From NCBI GenBank assembly GCA_021397835.1, contig JAJFZO010000747.1, positions 1,118,501 to 1,182,500 on the forward strand: a DNA stretch of 64,000 nucleotides. The letters are read 5' to 3'. Under the pieces are notes generated by a model. That model was not told where the DNA came from and searched no databases. It was given only the letters and a program-made list of their open reading frames with translations. Positions 51,846 through 61,220 of the stretch are shown piece by piece. The stretch is from Moringa oleifera. Its lineage: Eukaryota; Streptophyta; Magnoliopsida; Brassicales; Moringaceae. Made by a program: the position numbers and the translations under genes. The stretch's first letter is position 1. The number at the start of each line of letters is the position of its first letter.

Positions 51846-52963
51846 TCAATTGTCACTCCTGTTTGGCTTGTCTGAATCGAAAGCTACCTGAAACAAAGCA
51901 AAACCCATAGTTAATGGCATGCCATTGTGACTCAAACCAGAGAATATCATTCTACAGGTTACAATGCAGAACAAGAAGTTTGGTTCAGCTTACAGCATCA
52001 ACAGCAGCAGGAATCCACTCGTTCGTTGCTGGATTCCCTCTGCAGGAGGCATGACAAGTAGTTAAAGAATCAGGTGCTAAATTGATGTGATTGGCACTTG
52101 CATTTCCCATACTGATGAACCCAGTTCCTGTCTGAAAAAAGGAACAAGGACAGACCAAACTGTAAGTACTTAGTTAATGTTCCATATAACAGTAATTTGT
52201 TCTTTATGTGATGAATGGTATTCCAGTACCGTGTGATGCTGCTTGTCAATGCTGTTGAGATCTTTGTAATACTCAGTCTCCAGAAATTCCTCTGTGACTT
52301 CATTGCCATTGCAAACTAGTTTCTGCTTCCACCATTCATAAAAATATTTTTTGAAAATATTATACAGAAATTATCTTAATAGGCTCATATAATACCCACT
52401 AATCGTTATAAATAAATAAATCTGTCCTCAGAAACACAACCAAGCGTTTGTAGTCCAACGGTGAGGATAATTGCCTTCCAAGCAATAGACCCGGGTTCGA
52501 CTCCCGGCAAACGCAATTCCATTGCTTTTTATTTTCTTTTTGGATCTTACTGTAGTTTTAGATAGATCTGCAAATCCATAGATCTTTCTTTCTTCATTCT
52601 TTGGTATACTAAGTTTTCCTATACATTAACATGATCTATCCACCAGGAAAAACTTTCTTTCTGTTCTGAAATTTTTCAACATGAAGGATCAAACTTGGAG
52701 AGAGAAAGCAAAAAAGAAGGGGAAGAACGAACCTGTGGATCATTTTCGAGGCGCTGAAACTCAGCAAGTTCAGGAATGGAGTTGTTGTCGCCATTGTTGG
52801 CAAGAGCATCAACGTATGCAGGAGAATACTCGCTGCGTTGTGGCTTGGTGTGGCGTTTGGGAGCTAACCCATCGTAGTACTGTCTTGCTTGCTCCTCCAG
52901 TTTCGCTTCTTCTTCTCTTGATAAGTGGATGTCACTCCTGTTAGCTCTCCCGCAACACTCCAT
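51846..52963 (-). CDS. Small conserved plant protein, MEE59-like
   Basis: Four minus-strand exons, 52963-52733, 52322-52230, 52131-51994 and 51887-51846, are all phase 0 and give 167 aa. The protein is acidic and soluble, with conserved-looking blocks LEEQARQYYDGLAPKRHTKP and EYSPAYVDAL near the N-terminus, then TEYYKDLNSIDKQHHT and the ending SDKPNRSDN. It has no signal peptide, membrane span or enzyme motif. The blocks remind me of the Arabidopsis 'maternal effect embryo arrest 59' family (At4g37300). That name comes from memory and should be checked; the molecular role of the family is unknown to me. A tRNA-Gly lies antisense in intron 1. Exon 1 ends exactly at the right edge of the 8.9 kb duplication. 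A minus-strand TATA-like site is at 53069-53077. Confidence 0.8.
52444..52515 (+). tRNA. tRNA-Gly (anticodon UCC), right copy
   Basis: Same cloverleaf as the tRNA at 43593, differing at one base: D loop AACGGTGA instead of AACGGTTA. A CAA just before the 5' end (plant tRNA initiation context) and a T-run within 15 bases after the 3' end (Pol III terminator) are both clear here. It lies inside intron 1 of the opposing minus-strand gene. Confidence 0.97.
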
Positions 52964-53068
52964 TTTTCTCCCCTTAACAGCTCTGCTCTTATCTTGCTCA
53001 CCCTTTTGTCTCTCTACTACTAACTTTCTTCTTTGGTTGACAAATGAAGAGGATGAGAGACTTGTTAC

Positions 53069-53077
53069 ATATAAAGG
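53069..53077 (-). promoter_or_regulatory. Possible TATA box of the MEE59-like gene
   Basis: The minus strand reads ctttatatg about 105 bp before the start codon. This leaves room for a ~75-nt leader. Pattern match only. Confidence 0.45.
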
Positions 53078-55129
53078 GAGAGATGGGTAACGAAAGATAT
53101 TTGTGGACATTGGTGATCGTGTGTTGACCTTAATTATTTAGAGATCGTTATCTGTATTGAGATATTTTGAGATATTTTTATAAAGATAGTCACTTTTTAT
53201 TATTAGTTTGACATTGCATGTGATGGTATTTAATATCTGAATTTTTTTATGACAGTATGAAATGTGATTTATTTTGAACAGATTGATCTGTCAATTAAAA
53301 GTCTAAAAATATAAAAGTGGTGTATTAAATAAAAAATATCGTGAAAGATATTTTTGGGTTTAGTTATTGCTCCCTGTTAGTGCATTAATGTTGCAAGGAA
53401 AGCTGGGACCAGGTGATGTGAACGACTCCATGGAAAAATAAAATATCTAAGAAACATTATCTGTTCAGGTTGCAGCAGTGGGTTGCAAGGGAGAAATCAC
53501 TATTGACATGGTGTCACCAATCATCCAGCTTGATTGCCACATGGAAAAGGACGATACCCTGTTACTGTTTTCTGCAGTTCTTGACTTGGCCTTGGTGTCA
53601 TTTCTTCAACTTTTGCTCTCTTGATCAGGATCCCATGCATTCAGGCCATTGACTGAGTTTGCTCATAGCCTTTATGTAGATAAGGTGTATATGTCGTTCA
53701 TATGCGAGTATAGTGAAAAGAAAGAGCTCTTTTTGTCAGAGATCAAGCTTGTGTAGAGTATATTATATTTCAGTTATCTGAAATCCATTTGAGGGGGGGT
53801 GGGGGGAAGTTCTTCTAACTAGTTTCAACCCTTTTCCTCTCACTTTTCATGCATTGGGGTAGAGAAAACCTTCTGGGTTTTGACATTAACCGCGCTCCAA
53901 TATTGCTATAGCATAACATTCTTGCTTTTCTTCAACAAGGGTTTACCAGGTATAGCACCTATAAACTCTATAAACTATACATGTTAGCCAATAATTCTAA
54001 TATATTAGATGTCTTTCTCTCGCAAATTAATCACCATTTACGTATTTATGTATATATGCAGTTAAATATCTGTTTAAGTTGCATATATAGAGATAGGTCA
54101 AGTTCACAAGTTCTAGTGGGTACTGATATGGGGCCTTCATGTGCCAACTTTTTCTCTACATAATTGCTCTGGCAACATCTGAAATTTCCACTTTTCATCC
54201 TCACTGTTGCTGTTCATCCCATGAATCATGAACACCATCCAAACGCTAGTGCCAAAGAAACAACACAATGGCCAAGTTTAGAGATGTTTCTTCTTGCCAT
54301 TATTTGGGAGAACGGGTCAAGAAAGATCCGCGAAGCTTACTAAGAACGTTCAGAGCATTCACATGGGCATGTTCTTTTAGAGTTTTTACATGTTTTTATG
54401 CCACAATGGTTTAGTATATATGTTCTTTAAATTTGCCAAAGTTGATGAGACTGTTTTGCATTGATCACAATTGGTAGAGGAGTGTACATTTTATCTTTCT
54501 GAGTTTCGGCTAAGATGAATCCTTGCTTGAGCATTACTCTAGGAATCCTGCAACAGCTTAACAGATACTCGTAAGATTCATGATTTATCCTTTTAATTTC
54601 TTATATATGCTCCTGTTAATTGTTTCATTTCATGTTATATATTCTTCTGGTAATTATGATCATTTGCATGTTCACTTTCATGGGGTAAATTAAAATGATA
54701 TGTGTTGATGTGTCGAGAGTCTGACCAACCAGTTCAATAAAATCAAAGTTAATTTTCTTGTTGGAGACTTGGGTACTTTCTCTCCTGCCAAACATGCATG
54801 ATATAGGTACAATAAGCATTATCCCAGAAAATCTTAACTAGCAAAACTCTCCAAGCTTTGTGTTGCATTTTTCTGCTAAGACCCATTGGAAAGATATTGG
54901 AGAGCTTCTTCTATCATCATCTTAATTTGTCTGAGATATACATATGCCTTTAAATAACCTTTCCAGGAAAATCAGAGCCAAACAGAAAATATTTTGATAT
55001 TAAATTCTCAGCTTGGCTCTTATGCAACATTCCACAAAAGACAACTAATTTGAGGTCCAGCAGAGTTTCCCAACTTTGCTGCAAGACTTTCTTGGTTGCA
55101 AGAGCCCAACTCCACATCACAGTCCCTTC

Positions 55130-55400
55130 ATAATATATCTGTCTTCCACAGCCATGGAAGGCTAACTTTAGCTCCTGTTAATTAAGACACAAACTCTTTC
55201 ATTTCATATCTGTACTCTTGATCCACAGCCATGGAAGACTAGCTTCAGTTCCTGTTAAGACTAAAGGCACAAAGTCTTTCATCATATATCTGTCTTCCAC
55301 AGCCATCTATGAAAGCCTGGCTTCAGTCCCTGTTGAGAGACACAAACCCTTTCATGATTTTCCACAGCCATTGAAGGCTAGCTTCACTGCTCCTTCTAAG
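55130..55400 (+). repeat. Minisatellite, four units of 65-77 bp
   Basis: The phrase tccacagccat recurs at about 55145, 55222, 55295 and 55361. Each is followed by gaag-cta-cttcag-tcctgtta, then acacaaa-ctttcat and atatctgt. Units have diverged and the last is shortest. Confidence 0.85.
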
Positions 55401-57408
55401 ACACAAAAAAAAAACCCTTTAATCTTTGGCCAGCCATACCTCACATTTAATCATCTGAGAAAGAAACTAACAATTGGGTATAAAGATCAAGCTATTTTTC
55501 TTCTAATATGTCAATCTTTAGCCTAATCCACAAATTAAGGCAGCCTCACATTACAGCCATGGCCTGTATCTGATTCACTCAACCTTATAATCATCATATA
55601 AATATATGCTTAAGCTCACTTTTGTTTTTTGACAAGAAAAAATGGAGAGAAGGGAAGAGAAGAGAAGAAAAGAATTTCTGCTTAGTACCTCTCATGGGCA
55701 TTGTTTGATGCATCTTTAAATGTAAGCCATGCATTTTGTCGGCCAAAAGCCCTTTTGCCACATGATAATAATACGATATGGTACATATATAGCTAGCTAA
55801 CTAGTTCTTCCTTTCTTCTCTAATCATCACAACATAACTGCTTCATGATCATGTTTAAAAGGAACGACCTAATTAAATTAATACCCACCCTCATTTAACA
55901 AAATATGGTATTTACTCTTTTAATTTTTTATTATATATAAAAAATTAATAAACTTTCAGATCTTATGTTATTCAATAAACTACTTAATTCATTGAAAAAT
56001 CAAAAAAAATTTATTGATCTGATCAGTTGTATTGAACTTTTAAATATATTATAATAAATAATAATTTAATAAATTAAAATTTTTTATTTTTTTACTCTAT
56101 ATTATCATTATAAAATAATAAATACCCTTTAAGTTTTAAAAAAATTGAAAGAAAATTTTTTATCTTTATTAAAAATATAAATCTTGACGACATGTATCTT
56201 CTGTTGAATACTTTTTCATATTTCTTATTATTCAAAATTATTTTATAAAAAATATAAGTTTTTGAAACAACATTATAATTCTACATAATATAATTAACTT
56301 GTGATTAATTATTTACAAAAACGTCAAGCTCTTAATCAATTTTTGAGAGAAACAAATTAAATTAAGGTTTACCCTAATCTTTCCATAAGATTCACGTCCC
56401 AAATCCTGAAAGCAATTATTGGGTACCTTAGGGAGATACCTCTTTTATTTTGTCATCCATTCAAATGATACATACTTACATGAGAAAAAACAAACAAACA
56501 CAGACAAATTAAAGCAATTATACAAAGTGCCCCCTTGACATGAAATTTAACAAAATCATGTCGATTTAAAGAGATATCACATGCCAAACTGAATTATTTG
56601 AATTTTAATTTCATATCAATCATGCCTATTGTCTCGAGCAAACCTAGCTGCTAGCTAGGGTTAGCAACCTAGTGGGTCCAAGAAGATTTAGACACCTTTC
56701 ATATTATCATAATCTTGTGAAAGTAATTTTCTTAATTTGATTTCAATATCTATATTTGTAATTTTACTTTTTTATATAGAAAATTTTGCTTGTTTAGATT
56801 TTAATTATTAGGTCGAAGGCAAAGAAATTGATGCATTTTACTCATCTCATATTGAATATATATACATTTATAATTAAATATAATATAAATTTTTATTATA
56901 CGTTTTTAAAGATAAAATTATGCGATGTTTAAAGTTAAAAGCGAATAAAATCTTATAATTAAAATAAAATTTTTATCAATAACTTTGAATATCAATATTA
57001 ATAATTTATACAGATCGATATGTCAAAATTAAGAAATCATGTTAAAAAATTTAAAGCATAAATAATAAAAATAAAAAATTGATATTCTTCAAGATAAAAA
57101 TAAAACATCAAAAAGATTTATATTACTTTGATGATTTGATAAGCATGATTTTGGACACTAAATATTGGATTGAATTCAGATAATTTACTTAAACTAGGTT
57201 GAATTTGATTATAGATACTAAAATCAAAAAGCCTTAAACTTTATATTCATATTCAACAAATTTATCGTCTTTCGTTTTGTTTGTTTGTCGGAGTGATTCC
57301 ATTGATAGAGGCTCAATCTTATAAGCTTTCCAAAACCCTTTAAATAGTCAATTGCATAATTAGGTAGCCTGTTCATCATCAGATCACAACAGTAACACAT
57401 ATATCATA

Positions 57409-57583
57409 CTCTCTCTCTCTCTCTCTCTCTCTCTGGTTTTTGTTTGGAGGCTGAAACCATGTTTCCTAGTTATATGTTACTTTGTTCCAATTTACGCCCT
57501 AATGTCAATTCCAGGTATTATTCTCTCTCTTTCTTAAGCTTCACTCTTCTTGCTCCTTAGCAATGGGGCTTCATGCATGCATG

Positions 57584-57614
<31 letters not shown>
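57409..57614 (+). repeat. Two (CT)n microsatellites
   Basis: Runs of CT at 57409-57434 and 57585-57614 flank a short open frame. Such tracts are frequent in plant 5' leaders. Confidence 0.85.
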
Positions 57615-57616
<2 letters not shown>

Positions 57617-58217
57617 AATGTCATCTTAAATTTGATTCCTAGTAACTTTGATAAATTCTGTTTGTTTCCCTGGAAAATTGAAATTCATGAAAACCTTTAC
57701 ATTGCTGAAAATTTTTTCAAAGTAAAAGTTATCTATTCCATATTCAAAGGATCAAATTAACATAAAATGAATTAGCGTTTTTTTTTTTCCTATTCATCAT
57801 TTTAGATAAGATAATTTTTTATAATTTATTATTATCATCATTATTTATAATAATTAAAATATTTATATTAAATTTAATTAACGAATGAAAATTCATTCTC
57901 TTTGTAATGTTGAAGTTAATAATTAAAAAAACTCTAAATAATTTTTTAAAAATTCAAATAGTAAATAATATACAGCAAGTTGAACCCTTCAAATTTTTTA
58001 TAATTTATTATATTGATATAAAAATAAAAATAAAAATCAGAATCATATTTTTAAATTTTTATGTATAAATATTTATTAAGTTAATTTCATTAAAGTAATA
58101 TATTAGTTTTTTAAAATTTAATATCAAAATAATTATTTGTGAAAATCTTAAAATAAATTAAATGAATAAAAAATTATGGTACCTCCTAAATAAAATGAAG
58201 CCACCATCTCCACCAGC

Positions 58218-58334
58218 CACGTGACCAGCATCACCATTGTCAAACATCCAAGAAAAAAAGAGGTGTAAAGCTCACCATGCACGTGCTAATATGTAAATCA
58301 CAAGCAATCAAGTATAATCTCGACCGTGCACGTG
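58218..58334 (+). promoter_or_regulatory. Cluster of three CACGTG (G-box) sites upstream of the GIL1-like gene
   Basis: CACGTG occurs at 58218-58223, 58280-58285 and 58329-58334, the last two in GCACGTG context. They lie 0.7-0.8 kb before the start codon. G-boxes bind bHLH (PIF) and bZIP (HY5, ABF) factors, which suits a gene of light-dependent growth. The functional link is inference. Confidence 0.55.
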
Positions 58335-58880
58335 TTCCTCCGAGGGGTATATTGGGTAATCCATACTATTCTTGGCACACTGAGGGGAGAGGCTTGTCTT
58401 CTACTCTCCTACGGTAACAGTGACTCCATTAATGCTCTGAAAGACTTGAACTCCTGTTCCCGGTTTACCGGTAAACGGAATACCGGATTCGGTTCACTGA
58501 TACCGCTTTTGTTGTCATCCAGCAAGAAAAAGAGCGGCAGGACGAGCTTGGAAAAGGAAGATAAGGACTTGCAGTTCTGGTACTCCGTTTCTGTCAACAG
58601 AGATCCCTCGCACAAGCAAACAGGTTTCACTTTGCGATCTGAGAGGAAGAACCAAACTCGCAGGTCAGTCTACTGATTCTAGCAGTTTTGGTTTTTTTAT
58701 TTATTATTTTATTTTCTAGTCAGTATTAATGGTGTTGAAGAGAAAATAATTGCAAATGGGGGTCCGGGGTTTTGCTATACTCAACCCGGGGGGCGCTGTC
58801 GTTATCCTGCGCACCATCGTTGATGGATGGGACCTCTGATTCTGTGTGGCTATAGGCCATGGCAGTGTGTGTGTATGTGT

Positions 58881-58883
<3 letters not shown>

Positions 58884-58916
<33 letters not shown>
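58884..58916 (+). repeat. (GA)n microsatellite in the GIL1-like leader
   Basis: About 16 GA units directly after a short GT repeat, ~100 bp before the start ATG, probably in the 5' UTR. Confidence 0.8.
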
Positions 58917-58919
<3 letters not shown>

Positions 58920-59014
58920 CATAAAAGTTGGGAACTCAGTGAGTGACTCTCTGCTCATCTTTGGTAAGGTTTTGCGGAGGTGACGGAGAGTTGAAGGCGA
59001 AGAAAAGAGGAGTA

Positions 59015-59691
59015 ATGGCAAACAAAGTTTCCAACTTGTCGGATCTGATACAGCGGGTGGCAGCGTCCTGCTTGCTGAACCCTCTCGCCGCCGGGAGGCA
59101 AGAATCCAGCGGGGTGGCCGGGAACCACGCGTTGAATAGCGACAACGAAGAGGAGGAAGAAGTGGACGAAGGACAAGAGAAGGTTGGGCCCTGGGAGGAG
59201 CGAGAGAAGATGAGCAAGGGGGAGGAGGTGAGCGTGCGGAGAATGATGGAGATGGTGGTGGTGATGGAGGAGGTGTTCGAGGCGGTGGGGGCGATGAAAA
59301 GGGCGTATATGGGGTGGCAGGACGCGCACTGCCCTTGGGACCCGGAGCGGATCAGGCTGGCTGACGTGGCGGTGGTTGCGGAGCTCCGCAGAATAACTGT
59401 ATTGAGAGAGAGGTTCAAGAGGACATGCGGTTTCGCTTATGGAAGGAATAGCGGCGGCAGCTGCCGGGCTGGAGGGATGTTGAGGGAGCTGGTGGCGCCG
59501 TACGAGGCGGCGCTGGAGGAGCTAAAAAGGGAGGTGAAAACCAAGGAAGCTGAGATTGAGAACTTAAAGGAGAAGCTGAGGACCATGACCACTATTAGCA
59601 ATGGCGGTGGTGGCGGCAAGAAAGGGAAGCCTCTGTCTAAGAAGAAGGTCAACTGCCGTCAAGGTTTGTGTTTACTCTTTACTCTTCACTT

Positions 59692-59723
<32 letters not shown>

Positions 59724-60535
59724 TGAACTCACATGACTTGCCGCCATTGCTGATGACAGTTGCAGCAGCCCCAGCGCCGGAGCTATTTGAAGCAATGATG
59801 AATCAGGTGAAGGAGGCATCCAAATCATTCACGACCCTCCTGCTCTCTCTCATGCGAGCTGCTCATTGGGACATTGCTGCAGCTGTCCGTTCCATTGAAG
59901 CTGCCACTGCTGCTACTGATATCAGTGATAACACCACCGCCATTCCCTCTGCTCTTGCAACCCAACATGCCAAGTACGCCTTGGAGTCCTACTTGTCACG
60001 GAAAATCTTCCAAGGGTTTGATCACGAGACATTCTACATGGATGGAAGCCTCTCCTCCCTGCTCAACCCTGGCCAGTTCCGACAAGATTGTTTCACTCAG
60101 TTCTGGGACATGAAGGCCATGGCCCCTGTTGAGCTTCTCGGGATTTTACCCACTTGCCATTTTGGCAGATTTTGCTCCAAGAAATACCTCTCCATTGTTC
60201 ATCCTAAAATGGAGGAGTCTCTGTTTGGGGACTTGGAGCAGCGCAGCCAGGTGTTGGCCGGAAACCACCCTAGGAGTCAGTTTTACTGTGAGTTCCTAGA
60301 GCTGGCCAAGGCAGTCTGGTTGCTTCACTTGCTGGCATTTTCACTTGACCCTGCTCCATGTCAATTTGAGGCAAGTAGAGGAGCTGAGTTTCATCCACAG
60401 TACATGGAGAGTGTCATCAGATTTTCTGGTAGAGTGCCTGCCGGTCAGATTGTCGGCTTTCCTGTTAGTCCTGGATTCAAGCTCGGAAATGGATCAGTCA
60501 TCAAGGCTAGGGTTTACCTGGTAGGGAGAACATAA
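59015..60535 (+). CDS. GIL1: GRAVITROPIC IN THE LIGHT 1-like DUF641 protein
   Basis: Two exons, 59015-59663 and 59760-60535, encode 474 aa. The ATG at 59015 opens the family start MANKVSNLSDLIQRVAASCLL. An acidic stretch follows, then the DUF641 region (MKRAYMGWQDAHCPWDPERIRLADVAVVAELR). Next come a coiled-coil segment (~170-200, EELKREVKTKEAEIENLKEKL) and the conserved C-terminal half with SLMRAAHWDIAAAVRSIE, YALESYLSRKIFQGFDHETF, GILPTCHFGRFC and QFYCEFLELAKAVWLLHLLAFS. Family knowledge: GIL1 acts downstream of phytochrome to randomise hypocotyl growth direction, and relatives act in root hair and meristem development. The 96-bp intron contains a (TC)n tract and no stop in frame, so a retained-intron form of 506 aa is possible. 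Annotation is firm; exact orthology to GIL1 is likely. Confidence 0.93.
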
Positions 60536-61220
60536 GGTGTTCATGCGTGGGTTGCTTGTTATTGGCTTCAGGCTTTCATGGAGTGAGCTCCTGGTGACCC
60601 TGTCTGCAACTCCTGGTTGAAACTTGGAAGGGAAGGGAAACCAGAGGTCAGATTGTACTGATTTGTTAGGATTGTTAGGTTACTAATGTTAATCTGCATG
60701 TATTATAAGCATGTAAGCCACTTGATTAATTGGAATTAGCAGTTCATCTCATCAGATCTTAGTTTTGCTCTCTGAGTATACAACCATTGCCTCTGAATTC
60801 TTACTGAACCAGGATTCAAAAATCTGAATTCTTACAGTAACCAGGATCCAGGATTCAGAAATGGCATGAAGAACCAGGATTCAGAAATTGCATGCATTGG
60901 GTTCATAAATAAGCAGAATTTAGTATTTTCAAGAATATGCAAATGTTACTAAATTTCCTAGAAAAAGTATATTTTACATAAATTATGCAATAATCTTGAA
61001 GGTACCTAGATATATTCCCAAAGGACAAGAATAAGTAAATCTCTGGCAGACCACGAATGAAGCTACAGCCAGATGAATTGGCTTCTGACTTCAAGAATGG
61101 GAAGTGAAAAAAGAATTTGATCAGGGCTGTTATTATCTCTCCCTACATAATGCTACTCAGACAGTTGAAAAGACGATTGCCAAAAAACAAGCTCTCTCTT
61201 CTGAATTTCTGAGCTGAAAA
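60536..61220. other. Convergent intergenic region
   Basis: 3' UTRs of the GIL1-like gene (+) and the uncoupling-protein gene (-). A short phrase, aaccaggattca, is repeated three to four times at about 60805-60885. No gene seen. Confidence 0.5.

Larger units (their letters stand above)
43817..52733. repeat. Segmental tandem duplication, right copy (~8.9 kb)
   Basis: Second copy of 34880-43816. Its left junction (gaatgaacct running into acacacggagttg) joins sequence equivalent to 52733 to sequence equivalent to about 34880, as expected for a head-to-tail duplication. It has one copy of the segment that is doubled in the left unit, three versions of LUFS exon 3 instead of one, and the last three exons of the minus-strand four-exon gene. 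Confidence 0.85.
53100..58200. other. Gene-poor region with minisatellite, CT repeats and AT-rich blocks
   Basis: No open frame with recognisable content. It holds a four-unit minisatellite (55130-55400), AT-rich blocks at about 55900-56350, 56700-57130 and 57780-58170, and two CT tracts at 57409-57434 and 57585-57614. Between the CT tracts lies a 33-codon frame (57459-57560) with a ccag/gtatta donor-like site. A TATA-like tttaaatag lies near 57340, so a short unrecognised transcript may start here. Confidence 0.5.

Noticed and set aside
34880..52733. Reading the two 8.9 kb copies as LTRs of a retrotransposon
   Set aside because: The copies directly abut, contain a gene and tRNA in normal arrangement, and show no TG...CA ends, primer-binding site, polypurine tract or gag/pol.
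53470..53652. 60-codon frame in the gene-poor region
   Set aside because: Short, Trp/Cys/Phe-rich chance frame without splice partners.
54845..54903. Inverted repeat ctctccaa / ttggagag as a microRNA precursor
   Set aside because: Only about 8 bp pair; no extended hairpin and no match to a known plant miRNA that I recall.
55130..55400. Reading the repeated phrase as a CRISPR array
   Set aside because: Plant nuclear context, imperfect repeats with no constant-length unique spacers.
58326..58676. 116-codon frame before the GIL1-like gene
   Set aside because: Lies in promoter DNA with G-boxes, has no recognisable domain and is not conserved-looking.
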